A stretch of DNA of 64,000 nucleotides from an uncultured Coriobacteriaceae bacterium (GTDB lineage: Bacteria > Actinomycetota > Coriobacteriia > Coriobacteriales > Atopobiaceae). The notes under the pieces were generated by a model that searched no databases, was not told where the DNA came from, and was given only the letters and a program-made list of their open reading frames with translations. Location of the stretch: positions 1 to 64,000 of the forward strand of contig CADBDT010000011.1 in the NCBI GenBank assembly GCA_902793465.1. Reading direction: 5' to 3'. Positions 43,582 to 53,210 of this stretch are shown one piece after another. The position numbers and the translations under genes are program-made. Numbering within the stretch: position 1 is the stretch's first letter; each line of letters starts with the position of its first letter.

Positions 43582-45768
43582 ATGACCCTGTTTGGACAAC
43601 AGCTCGAAGCGCGGTTGGAAAACGACAAGGCCGCAGTAACCGCAAACAAGAAGCGTCTTGGTGCCGTGCTAAGCGTGCAAGATGGTACCGTTGCCGATGC
43701 CAAAGAGTCGTACGTAAGCGTGGCACGGCAGATGGAGCTTATCGTACGTTATTTTGACCTCAAGCAGCCAATTGAAGTTGCACCCAACTTAAGCGACGAC
43801 CAAGTTATTGATGAGGTTCTTAGAATTACCAACATGATAATGAGGGACGTGCGCCTAACAGACAAGTGGTGGAAAGACAGCGACGGACCGCTGCTTGTTA
43901 CCCTTCGGGATGGCAGCGGTGCAGTTGCCCTGTTTCCTGGATCGTATTACGGCCTGTATTACCACGAGCCTGCAACGGGGAAAAAGGTGCGCGTTACAAA
44001 AAAGAACGCCCAGCTCTTTAACGAGGAAGCGCGGTGCTTCTACTCTCCCCTACCCGCCCGTCCCCTAACCGGAAAAGAGTATCTTAAGCTCTTGGTTTAC
44101 CACATAAAGCCTGGTGACCTTACGCTGTATTTCCTCTCGGCCATTCTTATGTCCGTTGCCGGAATCGTTTCTACGATGTCCGTAAAGCTTGCCTTCGATC
44201 GAATTATTCCCACGGGAGCCGTACCGCTGCTTCTTTCGCTCTTTGTGTTCCTCGTGTCTTTGGCGCTCGCAAACTTTCTTATGCGTTCGGCACAGCTCTC
44301 TCTTAGCACGCGCATTCAAAACCGACTGGACGTAGTGGTGGAAAACGGCGTGTTTGCCCGCGTGCTCAACCTTCCCGTTACGTTTTTTAGGGACAACACA
44401 GCAGGTGGTCTCTCGCAAAGGATCTCGTCGTTTAACAACGTGTCCAAAACGATTACGGACATCCTGTTTGTAATTACCAACACGCTAATCTCCGTTGTAA
44501 TGTCGCTGCCCATACTCTACGTTGCACCAGAACTGCTACCCGCAGCGCTCGTGGCCATTGGCTTGGTAATTGTGGTGTACGTTGTTACAACGATCCAGGA
44601 GCAGCGGCTAACCATGTGGCGGTTTTTGAGCAGCGAGCGTAACGGCGGCGTAGTGTTCGACCTCTTTTCTGGCGCGCAGCGTCTTAAGCTGAGCGGCAGC
44701 GAGGATCGGGCAGACGCAAGGTGGCTGGATGGATATGCCAGTCAGGCTGCGGCAACCTACAGCACAAGGTTCCCCCTGTGCGCGAGGGCCCAGCTCGTTG
44801 CGGTGTGCCGTTTGCTCGGGCTGCTCTTGGCCTTTTATCTGGCTTACGAGGGCCATGTGTCGGTGGCCAGCTTTGCGGCCTTTTCCACAGCATACGGCAC
44901 GGCAATGGGCTGCCTCGATGCGGCGGCCCCGCGACTTAGGTGGATTGCAGAGCTTGGTCCCTGTCTCAGAATGATAGAGCCAGTTCTTCAGGCCGTGCCG
45001 GAGTACGGTAACGACAAGACCATGGTGACCGAGCTCACCGGCAAAATTGAGCTCAACCACGTTACCTTCCGCTACGACCAAAACAGCCCTGCGGTGGTCG
45101 ACGACCTCTCGCTTACCATAAAGCCGGGCGAGTACGTGGGCATCGTAGGCAGAAGCGGATGCGGCAAGTCCACACTTGTAAAAATCCTGCTTGGATTCCA
45201 AGCCCCGCAGGAGGGCACCGTCTATTACGACGAGCACAACATGAGCAATACCAACCTGCGCAGCTTGCGCCGCTGCATTGGCACGGTGCTGCAGGACGGG
45301 AAGCTGTTTGCGGGAGACATCTACTCCAACATAACCATTACCGCGCCCCACCTGAGCGTGGAGGACGCCTGGGACGCCGCCGAGAAGGTGGGCATGGCGG
45401 AGGACATAAGGCTCATGCCAATGGGCATGCACACCCGCATCTCCGAGGGAAGCGGCGGGATCTCCGGCGGCCAGAAGCAGCGGCTCATGATAGCGCGCGC
45501 CATCGTGGGCAGGCCGCGCATCCTCATAATGGACGAGGCCACCAGCGCCCTGGACAACCTCACGCAGAAGAAGGTCACCGACTCGCTCGACGCCCTGGAC
45601 TGCACTAGGATCGTTATTGCCCACCGCCTCTCCACCATCCGCTCGTGCGACCGCATAATAGCGCTGGACAAGGGCAAGATCGTGGAGAGCGGCAGCTACG
45701 ACGAGCTCATGGAGAGGGACGGCTTCTTCGCGGACCTGGTAAAGCGCCAGCAGATCGACGAAGCCTAG
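43582..45768 (+). CDS. NHLM-type ABC transporter, second subunit
   Basis: A 728-residue ABC protein, ATG at 43582, 17 bases after the first ABC gene. An N-terminal domain of about 150 residues without C39 motifs is typical of the second NHLM ABC protein (RLTDKWWKDSDGPLLVTLRDG). Then comes a six-helix membrane domain and an ATPase with GRSGCGKSTL, ISGGQKQRL and LIMDEATSALD. It should work with the first subunit to export leader-bearing peptides. The last 140 codons are markedly GC-richer than the middle. The stop codon abuts a REP-like double hairpin. Confidence 0.87.
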   Translation: MTLFGQQLEARLENDKAAVTANKKRLGAVLSVQDGTVADAKESYVSVARQMELIVRYFDLKQPIEVAPNLSDDQVIDEVLRITNMIMRDVRLTDKWWKDSDGPLLVTLRDGSGAVALFPGSYYGLYYHEPATGKKVRVTKKNAQLFNEEARCFYSPLPARPLTGKEYLKLLVYHIKPGDLTLYFLSAILMSVAGIVSTMSVKLAFDRIIPTGAVPLLLSLFVFLVSLALANFLMRSAQLSLSTRIQNRLDVVVENGVFARVLNLPVTFFRDNTAGGLSQRISSFNNVSKTITDILFVITNTLISVVMSLPILYVAPELLPAALVAIGLVIVVYVVTTIQEQRLTMWRFLSSERNGGVVFDLFSGAQRLKLSGSEDRADARWLDGYASQAAATYSTRFPLCARAQLVAVCRLLGLLLAFYLAYEGHVSVASFAAFSTAYGTAMGCLDAAAPRLRWIAELGPCLRMIEPVLQAVPEYGNDKTMVTELTGKIELNHVTFRYDQNSPAVVDDLSLTIKPGEYVGIVGRSGCGKSTLVKILLGFQAPQEGTVYYDEHNMSNTNLRSLRRCIGTVLQDGKLFAGDIYSNITITAPHLSVEDAWDAAEKVGMAEDIRLMPMGMHTRISEGSGGISGGQKQRLMIARAIVGRPRILIMDEATSALDNLTQKKVTDSLDALDCTRIVIAHRLSTIRSCDRIIALDKGKIVESGSYDELMERDGFFADLVKRQQIDEA

Positions 45769-45834
45769 ACCGATCAAGGGGGAGTACCCCTCTTGATTGG
45801 TACCGATCAAGAGGGGTACTCCCCCTTGATCGGT
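45769..45834. repeat. REP-like double hairpin, copy 3
   Basis: ACCGATCAAGGGGGAGTACC, an inner arm and the complementary half, starting at the base after the ABC2 stop codon. It probably serves as the operon's transcription stop or mRNA 3' stabiliser. Confidence 0.8.
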
Positions 45835-45986
45835 CATACCACTCGTGGTTTATAAAATCTTGCAGGTCTCACCTAACAGAGACTGGGATATAATCTACTC
45901 TAAGTCTGGAAACTAGCCATAATGCTCATGATACTCGGCTTGGCTTCCGCAAATGTGTGCACCCATCACGAAGGGAGAAAAGAAAG

Positions 45987-46487
45987 ATGGGAAAGAAGAA
46001 GAATAACGCCGCGAAGATGCCCCCGTTCCCCCCTATGGTACTCCCCATTCCGGCGCCTTTCTTTAACGGCGACCAGGAGGAAGCTAAGGCTAAGGCAAAG
46101 GAGTTCAAAGCCAGCGCAAAGGATGCCTGGGAGAAGTCCTTCGATATGCGTAAGTCCTCTGCAGACGGTGCCAAGGAGCAGTTTGACCAGTTCTTTGCCT
46201 ACATCCTGGACATGCAGGATGGCTTTATAGGCACCCTTCCCGAGCAGCTGCCCGCAATTCCTGGTCTGCCCGAGTGCCCCGTCTCCCCCAAGGGCATTGC
46301 AAAGGCCGCCAAGGAGTTCGAGATCATGTTTAACGACTACATGGTCAAACAGGTGGAGGCCTGCGTAGCATTTGCCTTTGACGCCGAGCAGAAGGCCGTC
46401 GAGATGGTTCCCGCCGCTCCTGCCGAGGAGCAGGCAGAGGCTGCCGAGGATCAGGCAGACGAGGCCGCCGAGGAGAACGCCGAGTAG
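45987..46487 (+). CDS. Unrecognised soluble protein with acidic Ala/Glu tail
   Basis: A 166-residue protein with ATG at 45987 after GGGAGAAAAG. Residues 12-30 are Pro-rich (MPPFPPMVLPIPAPF), then helical, with KAKAKEFKASAKDAWEKSFD, and a C-terminal Glu/Ala-rich run (EEQAEAAEDQADEAAEENAE). The general look, helical and amphipathic, resembles granule- or surface-associated proteins, but I recognise no family. A TATAAT hexamer lies about 100 bases upstream. A clear terminator follows. Confidence 0.75.
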   Translation: MGKKKNNAAKMPPFPPMVLPIPAPFFNGDQEEAKAKAKEFKASAKDAWEKSFDMRKSSADGAKEQFDQFFAYILDMQDGFIGTLPEQLPAIPGLPECPVSPKGIAKAAKEFEIMFNDYMVKQVEACVAFAFDAEQKAVEMVPAAPAEEQAEAAEDQADEAAEENAE

Positions 46488-46507
46488 TTTTTTCCCTTTT
46501 TACTATG

Positions 46508-46541
46508 TGAGCCCCATCACAACGTGGTGGGGCTCTTTTTA
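46508..46541 (+). terminator. Rho-independent terminator
   Basis: A 12-bp stem (GAGCCCCATCAC / GTGGTGGGGCTC), a 3-base loop and TTTTT, 20 bases after the stop at 46487. Confidence 0.85.
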
Positions 46542-46609
46542 CGGAAAGTAGTGCGATTGAGGGGATACTCCCACGGCTAAATTATTGGCGGTGAGTCTAT
46601 CCCCTTTGA

Positions 46610-47140
46610 CTACTGTATGTAAATTATCTCCGTTGGCTTAAACGCCGATATCAAGCGGACTCCCGCGCTAAAGAACAAGCTTATGCAGAACACCCATATA
46701 ATGGTTTCGTTCGAGTTTATAAACGTAACGCAGAGCGAGGCCAGCGACAGGCATATTAAGGCCTGCACAATGCCCGGAATCCACGACGATCCAAACAGCC
46801 TGGACTCTATGCCACGCGCAATGGAAAGAACGCCGGTAACTGCGTAATAGCAAATGAGGTACAGTGCGAGCGCGAACTTGGGATCATCAATAGCCGAAAT
46901 TGCAAACACCGCAACGTCCAGTGCAATTATGGCTATAAACAGCACCGTTAGGCCACCAACCATATGGCGCGCCATCCTTATGTAGTACAGAAGCTTTCCC
47001 AAGCCATAGAGCAGCAGTGCAGCGCTCATAATAATTGCCACTATAAGGAGGGCGCACTCCGGATCCATAAGCATATAAATGCCGCCGGCAATTAGCAGAA
47101 TGCTAAGGATTAGGTTTGCAATGCGATGCAGCTTAGTCAT
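46610..47140 (-). CDS. DUF308-like membrane protein
   Basis: A 176-residue protein with about six hydrophobic segments and the paired-helix pattern of DUF308/HdeD proteins (ANLILSILLIAGGIYMLMDPE). ATG at 47140 with GGAAGGGG upstream. It overlaps the end of the DUF6765 gene by 8 bases, so the two are coupled. Its 3' end lies beside a GGGGATACTCCC palindrome (46547-46613). Confidence 0.75.
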   Translation of the reverse strand: MTKLHRIANLILSILLIAGGIYMLMDPECALLIVAIIMSAALLLYGLGKLLYYIRMARHMVGGLTVLFIAIIALDVAVFAISAIDDPKFALALYLICYYAVTGVLSIARGIESRLFGSSWIPGIVQALICLSLASLCVTFINSNETIIWVFCISLFFSAGVRLISAFKPTEIIYIQ

Positions 47141-48311
47141 TCTTGCCACCCCTTCCCAAATATCCAATAAGGGGCAGAAAGTCCTTTATGCCCGCAAATC
47201 CCTTGCCGGTATATTCTATCGAGCGCCCGGCCAGCGGGTTTCCAGAGTTCCAAATGCGGTTAACCACCATGCCCTTTTGAGCCAGCGCCGCCAGAATAAA
47301 CTTGCCCAAATAGGTGTTGTCCTTGCTGCTTGGGTCGGCGTCCTGGTACTCCTGCACGTAGGCATCCAGGTCAAAGTGGTCTACGGCACAGCCGCAAAGC
47401 CGCTCCCCAAACGCACGCCAGTCCTCAATTGCGTCTTCGGCAGGCTGGCGCTTGTTCAGAATCGCGCGTATGTCCTGCTCGTAAGGCGCAACCGTTTCTG
47501 TGGCGTAGGTATCTACCTTAAACGGGCCTTCGTCGCCTCGCAGGCATTTCATAGCGTAGACCATCTGGCAAAACGCCTGGTAGTATTCGTTGGGATTGTC
47601 TTTAAATACTTCTTCGTAGTTGTTCCACGCGGGTACGTAGCGATACCGCATAAAGCTGTAGTCGGGAAGATGGCCGCAGCGCCCATGACCCAGATTCATA
47701 ATGGTGTTTTCGCTGGGCTGGAACACGGTGTTCGTGTAAATGCTGTTGTCAAAGTCGTCGCCTACCGCGGGGTTATGCCCAAACTTAACATCCCGTTCAA
47801 TAAAAGAGCCATCTTCGGTAGGAATCAGCTCCACAAAAAAGCGGTTGGTGTTGTTTATAACGAGCGACGGCGTACCAGCAAAGTAGCGATGCGCCCAGGT
47901 ATCTGCCAAAACGTGCATGGCCAGGCCCACCGCCTGCACGTCTTTTCCCTGCGCAAGGTTTACCGTGTCTGCCACAAGGTCCCCGTTTGGACCACAGATA
48001 AGCCTAAACTTGTTGCGGTAGTTCCTGCTTCCTCTGTTTACCTCCGCATGCAGGTTGGCAGGCAAAAAGTGGAACGACGACCAAATGCGCGTAATGTCTG
48101 CAAGGCCTATAGGGTCGGTTCGCGCGGACGCCATCTCTACCGGAAGCTGCGTGGTTGCCGCAGACAAGGGACCACCAATGCGCTCGAGGTACGTTGTAGA
48201 GCACTTGTCTACAAGAAACGCGCTATGGCAGAGCTTCTTGCTTTCCTCAATCGAGTAGCCCGCAATAAGCGCTGCACAGTATGTGCCGTAGTAATGAAAA
48301 GACCTCTCCAT
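47133..48311 (-). CDS. DUF6765-family protein
   Basis: A 392-residue protein. The start MERSFHYYGTYCAALIAGYS at 48311 matches the usual N-terminus of DUF6765 proteins; AGGTGGCC precedes it and the frame upstream overlaps another gene. Conserved His residues (FHYY, SSFHFLP, MHVLADTWAHRYFAG) suggest a metal site like that of phospholipase C/HD hydrolases, an inference. The middle gene of a three-gene minus-strand operon, 8 bases after the previous stop and overlapping the next. Confidence 0.8.
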   Translation of the reverse strand: MERSFHYYGTYCAALIAGYSIEESKKLCHSAFLVDKCSTTYLERIGGPLSAATTQLPVEMASARTDPIGLADITRIWSSFHFLPANLHAEVNRGSRNYRNKFRLICGPNGDLVADTVNLAQGKDVQAVGLAMHVLADTWAHRYFAGTPSLVINNTNRFFVELIPTEDGSFIERDVKFGHNPAVGDDFDNSIYTNTVFQPSENTIMNLGHGRCGHLPDYSFMRYRYVPAWNNYEEVFKDNPNEYYQAFCQMVYAMKCLRGDEGPFKVDTYATETVAPYEQDIRAILNKRQPAEDAIEDWRAFGERLCGCAVDHFDLDAYVQEYQDADPSSKDNTYLGKFILAALAQKGMVVNRIWNSGNPLAGRSIEYTGKGFAGIKDFLPLIGYLGRGGKND

Positions 48312-48319
48312 ATGGCCAC

Positions 48320-48793
48320 CTATCCCAATACCTTGCTCATGCGTCGCAGGCGTATGGAAGAAATAACCACCAACGCCAGCGCGGCTATGCCAGTCAATTC
48401 GATAACGATTGAAATTATTACGCTTATAGGAGACGACACGAACGACGTAACGAGCGCAATTGCGCCAAGGGAGCAGGCGTTTGCTATTGCGGCAACCGCA
48501 GCAACAACCAGGTAGGTGGGACCTTTTTTCTTTCCGTGTCCCTCGGCGCGTGCAGACAAGCCCACGTATGCGCGCAAGCACATGTCAACAACAATTATGC
48601 CCGCCAGCAATGCGTAAACCATAACCGTTAGGGTAATGCCGTTGGCACCAAGTATCGCTTTAAGCGTATTCTGGTCGACGAGCGTAATAAACAGACCGGT
48701 CTTAGCAAGGGACCAAATACCAAACGCGATTACAGCACTGCCGGCGATGGTCAGTGTATCTTGAACACGTCTTATTTTTGCCTGCTCTGTCAT
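48320..48793 (-). CDS. Small membrane protein
   Basis: A 157-residue protein, ATG at 48793 with AGGAAGAAGAG before it. Four hydrophobic segments, a charged loop ARAEGHGKKKG and a basic C-terminus (SSIRLRRMSKVLG). No family recognised. It is the first gene of the operon with the DUF6765 and DUF308-like genes. Confidence 0.72.
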   Translation of the reverse strand: MTEQAKIRRVQDTLTIAGSAVIAFGIWSLAKTGLFITLVDQNTLKAILGANGITLTVMVYALLAGIIVVDMCLRAYVGLSARAEGHGKKKGPTYLVVAAVAAIANACSLGAIALVTSFVSSPISVIISIVIELTGIAALALVVISSIRLRRMSKVLG

Positions 48794-48902
48794 CTCTTCT
48801 TCCTTGAAAAGTGCGTACATAGTTGCATTAAAAAAGGATACCACAGAGGGTCGACCCTATTCGTACCTATCAAGGAGTACTCCCCACCGCCATTAAGTTA
48901 GA

Positions 48903-48940
48903 GCTGTGCACATAGGGGGATATTCCCCTATGTGCACAGC
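48903..48940. repeat. Compact palindrome with core of the TACATCGCG elements
   Basis: GCTGTGCACATAGGGGGATA and its near-perfect complement, the outer arms of the 35013-35122 element without its centre. A partial CTATCAAGGAGTACTCCCC piece lies at 48867-48885. Between divergent-ended minus-strand genes. Confidence 0.75.
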
Positions 48941-48972
48941 GCGAGGAACCCTTTCCGAAATCGATGTGCCCC

Positions 48973-51693
48973 TTACCTGCGCTCACCATTCCGGCGAACG
49001 AGCACCCCAGCGCACAAAGCCAAGAGCGCCCCACCCAACACCGCGCCTATGGGCAGCGACGCATCTCTCGTCTTGGGAGTGGCGGTGCTGCCGGTTGTCT
49101 TTGTGTTATTGGTCTCCTTCGCCGGAGTGCCTCCGCCTCCAGCGCTGGTCTCATATTTGTTTAGGAATGCCGCCCCGTCTACCTTGTTGCCATCGAGCGT
49201 ATAGGTTATGGAGCTAACCACAAGCTCCCCGTTGGATCCTTCCTCAACTTTCGCGGTCGCATCGAAAACGCGCTTGTCGTAGGTCATGCCCTTCTCGCTT
49301 CCGGCCACTTCGCGGATAACCCACACGTACGTACCTGGCTTGTCTACGTTCAGTGCGTCAAAGCTCACGCTGCCTTTTGCGTTGTTGGTCGCGGTTTGAA
49401 TGGCCTCGCCATGCGCGTCGTCGAGCTGGAAGCTAAACTCATCGTTCTTCAGGGTACGCCCCTCGAGCGTCTTGGTTGCCTCGAGCGCTACCGTTACCGG
49501 TTCGTGCTCGGATACCCCGTCTACAACGTTGTCGAAGGCAAGGGCATCAACGTGCTTATCGTTGAGTTCTATGGTCTTCTGTACCTCGAGCTTTCCGTCA
49601 CCCGCGTCGTGCACGTGGAAGGTTACCACGTGATACGCAGAGTCGTAGGTAATCGCGGGGTTGCCTTCGTCCTCTCGCACGTGGTAGACGTAGGTTCCTG
49701 GAGCCTCAAAAGTAAGAGCGTCAAACTTAACAATGCCGTTGGCGTCGTTGGCCTTACTCTGTCTGGACTCGCCGTGGGCGTCATCCAGGTGGAAGGTAAA
49801 CTCCCCCGCCTCAAGCGGACGCCCCTCGAGCGTCTTGGTTGCCACGACGTTGGCCGATACCGGCTCGTAGGTCTTCGCGACCTCAACCTCGTTTTGGAAG
49901 GCAATCGTACCCACGTCCTTGCCGTCGCGCCTGTTGGCAACGTGCGTGGCAAAGCTGCCGTCCTCCTCCTGCGTAACCGTAACAATTGTCTCGTGCTTAG
50001 ATGTGTCGTAGGTCATGCCGGACTCGTTGCCGGGAACTTCTTCCACCGCATACGAATAGGTACCGGGAGCTGGGAGGTTAATGGGATCGAACGCCACAAG
50101 CCCGTCGGCGTCGTTGGTCTTCTGTTGCAGGACCTCGTTGTTGGCCCCAAGCAGACGGAAGGTAAAGTCGCCACCGGCAAGCTCGCGCCCAACCAAGGTC
50201 TTGGTTGCCTCAAGCGAAACGCTTGTGAATTTGAGGGTGTTGGTAACGTCGAGCGTCAACTCGCCGTCCTTGGTTGCAGTGTGTGGCTCCGCATACGTTA
50301 CCATGTACTCTGTCCCACTTATAAGAGCAATCGAACCAGACATCACTTCCTCGCTGTTGTCGTCAAGCTCGCGGATGGTATAGACCGCTGGCACCTGTTC
50401 GTTATTGTTCCAGTACGTGGGCCACTCGCCAAAGTCGGCCGTCCAGCCGTGGCTGGCATCGACCCAAGCGGTTGCACCGGTAAACTCCTGTTCCGTAGCG
50501 CTTGGCCCGCTGTACAGGCGCACGGCAACAGAGGCGTTCGACGACGGCTGTGAGTCCTCAAGATCCCAGTGCTTGTGGGCGTACAGGTGCGTTGCAGCAG
50601 GACTGACGCTACCTTGCCTGTTAATCTGGAACGTGGCTCCGTTTTTGACCTCAAGCACGCCGCCCTTCTCCACCGTAACGGGAATGCGCGAACCGGCAGC
50701 CACGATGGTCGAGCCGTCAAGCTCCAGCTTGCCGCCACTCTTAACTACGATGCCTTGGTTATCCTGCATCGTAATGGTGCCCTTGTATATGGTAAGGGTC
50801 GCGCCCGACTCTACGGTTAGCGGTGTACCGGTACCCTTGAGCGAAATTGTGTTCAAAGGAAAATGAGCTTCCGATCCTTCCGAAACCACAAACGTACCGT
50901 CGTTTTGTATGGACGCATCCTTAAAGTAGTTTATGCGTGCGGCGTGGCCTCCCAGCGTTACCTGGGCGTTTTGGTCGATTTGGATAATGTTTGCGCCATT
51001 GAAGCTCGACGGCACGCCGCCGTTAATGCTCACGGTTGATAGCGTGGCGCTCGTGCCCGATCTAGCATGCACGATGCCCTTGGCAGCTTCTGAAGGATAC
51101 TGAAAGATGCCACCCTCCATGGTAAAGCTGCCGCTTTGCACATCGATGGCGTAGTCGTAGCTAGTCATGTTGCTGTTGATGGTGCAGTTCTTTAGCGCAA
51201 ACACCTTATCGATTACAATCTGACCGTTAGGCGTAAGGGCTATGGTATCTCTGGTCCATTCCGACTCACTCGGGTGTGTTGGCCCTTCGATTGCCTTATT
51301 AGCCTGCGGTTGGAGCACAGACTCGGCTTGTACGGGTTGGGGTGCAGACAACAGCTTTGGCTGGTTGTCGTTTGTGGGGCTGTTTGTTTGCGACGGATCG
51401 CCCGTTGCTGTGGGTACGTCCTCGTTCTCCTTACCTGCAGGCGACGGGTTATCCGTCTTTGTGGGTGTGTCCCCGCTGTTCGCAGGCCCGCCGTCGGACG
51501 GCTGACCGTTGTCAGGCACCTGTTGGTTGTTGGTTATGGTTGCAGTAGTCCCCCCATGCGTTGTTTGGTCTTCTGGCTCGGCAAACACATGGCTCGGCAA
51601 GAGGCCCACAATTAGGACAAGTGTTACGAACGCCACAAACATCTTGCGCGCAATAGAGGCGTTGGAGGTACGGTCCCGGAATTGATGGATCAT
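48973..51693 (-). CDS. Pilin-like surface protein with Spy0128 isopeptide domains
   Basis: A 906-residue protein with ATG at 51693 after AGGAGTGAG. The signal peptide ends VFA. Residues 40-130 are Thr/Pro/Asn-rich; the next roughly 220 residues are a beta-helix-like part (GGKLELDGSTIV). A Cna-B-like domain (YTIRELDDNSEEV) is followed by three Spy0128-type domains, each with EATKTLxGR, FxxxLxxAxGE and PGTYxYxxRE, which form Lys-Asn isopeptide bonds in streptococcal pili. The C-terminus PKTRDAS, membrane segment and RRNGERR is a sortase-like signal with a non-LPXTG motif. It is probably an adhesin or pilus component; no pilus sortase is nearby. Confidence 0.88.
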   Translation of the reverse strand: MIHQFRDRTSNASIARKMFVAFVTLVLIVGLLPSHVFAEPEDQTTHGGTTATITNNQQVPDNGQPSDGGPANSGDTPTKTDNPSPAGKENEDVPTATGDPSQTNSPTNDNQPKLLSAPQPVQAESVLQPQANKAIEGPTHPSESEWTRDTIALTPNGQIVIDKVFALKNCTINSNMTSYDYAIDVQSGSFTMEGGIFQYPSEAAKGIVHARSGTSATLSTVSINGGVPSSFNGANIIQIDQNAQVTLGGHAARINYFKDASIQNDGTFVVSEGSEAHFPLNTISLKGTGTPLTVESGATLTIYKGTITMQDNQGIVVKSGGKLELDGSTIVAAGSRIPVTVEKGGVLEVKNGATFQINRQGSVSPAATHLYAHKHWDLEDSQPSSNASVAVRLYSGPSATEQEFTGATAWVDASHGWTADFGEWPTYWNNNEQVPAVYTIRELDDNSEEVMSGSIALISGTEYMVTYAEPHTATKDGELTLDVTNTLKFTSVSLEATKTLVGRELAGGDFTFRLLGANNEVLQQKTNDADGLVAFDPINLPAPGTYSYAVEEVPGNESGMTYDTSKHETIVTVTQEEDGSFATHVANRRDGKDVGTIAFQNEVEVAKTYEPVSANVVATKTLEGRPLEAGEFTFHLDDAHGESRQSKANDANGIVKFDALTFEAPGTYVYHVREDEGNPAITYDSAYHVVTFHVHDAGDGKLEVQKTIELNDKHVDALAFDNVVDGVSEHEPVTVALEATKTLEGRTLKNDEFSFQLDDAHGEAIQTATNNAKGSVSFDALNVDKPGTYVWVIREVAGSEKGMTYDKRVFDATAKVEEGSNGELVVSSITYTLDGNKVDGAAFLNKYETSAGGGGTPAKETNNTKTTGSTATPKTRDASLPIGAVLGGALLALCAGVLVRRNGERR

Positions 51694-51787
51694 ATCTCAC
51701 TCCTATAAATTAGCCAACTTTTACATGCATCTTATCAAATAGGCACGGACACGGACAAAGGGGACGGAGGAGTTTGTCCGAACACCT

Positions 51788-53149
51788 TCACTCCGCAAGC
51801 GCCTGAAGCACCTCGTACGAGCGGTTGTTTATGTGCGAAAGCTCCTTGCGTACCTCCTGCAACTCATCCGTGCGACGACCCAGCGCAGCGCACGACGCAA
51901 GATACGGCTCGGCGACCGCTGCGGCAACCCAGCGCTCCTGGAGCTCACCCGTCGCGCGGACGAACTGCTCATAGAACTTCTCCGCATCCGAGCTCATGGC
52001 CTCGAAGCCCGCCCTACGTACGCCCTGGCGCGCCAGCTCGCAACCATCAAACACAATGAGCCTGCTCACGGCGGCCTGATGCGTGTACAAACCCAGTCGC
52101 CGCAGCTCTTTGGCTTCTGCCATCGCGCCGGCTACCGTCTGCGTGCGGTGCCACATTATGTAGCCCGTCTGCAGTGCTATTCCCGCGTTGCGAACAACCG
52201 TAACAACTTCTTCCAGCCGCCCGACGTCGTATGGCTTGCGCCACGCCTTGAGCGTCTGCGGATTTAGCGACTCCACCCCCACAAAGAGCCGTGACAACCT
52301 CGCCTCCCTAAGACGCACCATGCGATGCGCCAAATCGGGCTGGCCCACCATCGCGGCTAGGCGCATCTCGCAGGCAAAGGCAATCTTTAGCTCGCGCCTG
52401 CGCAGCTCGAGCGCCAGCTCCTCCAAACGTTTAAGCGGACCAAAGTCGTCGTCCACCAGGTTGAACACGGGCGGAAGACCAGCGCGCTCCAGGCGTGCGC
52501 ACTCGTATTCGAGCTCGTCTGCCACAAGCGCAATCGAACGCGATCGCCACCGCCCGAGCCCGTGTGGTAGCTGCGGTGTCGCGCAAAACGTGCACGCGCC
52601 AGCACATCCGCGCGACGTTTGCACGCTAACGGCACAGCCAAGCGCGGCATATCGCTCGATGTGCGGACGGAAGGCTGGCGCCCAGTCGTCGGGATCCACG
52701 GTCAACGCGTCCGCGCTGCCATCCAACGCTTTCAAAAGCGGTGCCTCGCCCTCCCCACGCACAAGCGCGATGCTCCTGGGCAGCCGGCGCCTTGCCTCGA
52801 CGTTCGCCGTCGTAACGTACACGCCGCCTGCCAAAAAGCGTGCCTTTGGATACCAGGCCCTCAGCCTGCTATGCAGACGCAGCGCGTCCGCAACGTCCTG
52901 CGCCGTCATAAGCGAGAAGCCCACGACATCGGGTGGGGTTTTGTCGCATGCGGCACGCACATCCTCCCAAAACGTGGAAGCAAGCGATCCCGCCTGGCGC
53001 TCGCGCTCGTAGAGGCGTCGGTCCAGTACCGTAACGCTAGCCGCATCTCGCGCACGCACGTACCCTGCCAGCCGCTCTATGCCAAGCGGCTCGGAAAACT
53101 CGAGCTCATTGCCCTCGCATAGGGGACGTATGAGCAACACGTGCACCAT
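51788..53149 (-). CDS. B12-type radical SAM enzyme
   Basis: A 453-residue protein, ATG at 53149 behind AGGAAGGACGAGA. Residues 1-150 form a cobalamin-binding-like domain (IRPLCEGNELEFSEPLG, VVGFSLM, LAGGVYVT), though a canonical DxHxxG is not evident. The radical SAM core follows with SRGCAGACTFCATP, the CxxxCxxC cluster motif. The N-terminal EPLGIERLAGYVR is typical of this family, which makes methyl transfers or C-C bond rearrangements. Last gene of the minus-strand array with the Cys-rich peptide; whether it acts on that peptide is unknown. A REP hairpin lies between it and the U32-like gene. Confidence 0.83.
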   Translation of the reverse strand: MVHVLLIRPLCEGNELEFSEPLGIERLAGYVRARDAASVTVLDRRLYERERQAGSLASTFWEDVRAACDKTPPDVVGFSLMTAQDVADALRLHSRLRAWYPKARFLAGGVYVTTANVEARRRLPRSIALVRGEGEAPLLKALDGSADALTVDPDDWAPAFRPHIERYAALGCAVSVQTSRGCAGACTFCATPQLPHGLGRWRSRSIALVADELEYECARLERAGLPPVFNLVDDDFGPLKRLEELALELRRRELKIAFACEMRLAAMVGQPDLAHRMVRLREARLSRLFVGVESLNPQTLKAWRKPYDVGRLEEVVTVVRNAGIALQTGYIMWHRTQTVAGAMAEAKELRRLGLYTHQAAVSRLIVFDGCELARQGVRRAGFEAMSSDAEKFYEQFVRATGELQERWVAAAVAEPYLASCAALGRRTDELQEVRKELSHINNRSYEVLQALAE

Positions 53150-53210
53150 TCTCGTCCTTCCTGCAAAGTGGTTCGGTGGCCCGTCCGATCGATGGGCCTC
53201 TTAGTATAGG

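Noticed and set aside
47079-48515. 478-codon open frame on the plus strand
   Set aside because: Antisense to the DUF6765 gene and its neighbours; Lys/Arg/Val-rich with no start signal.
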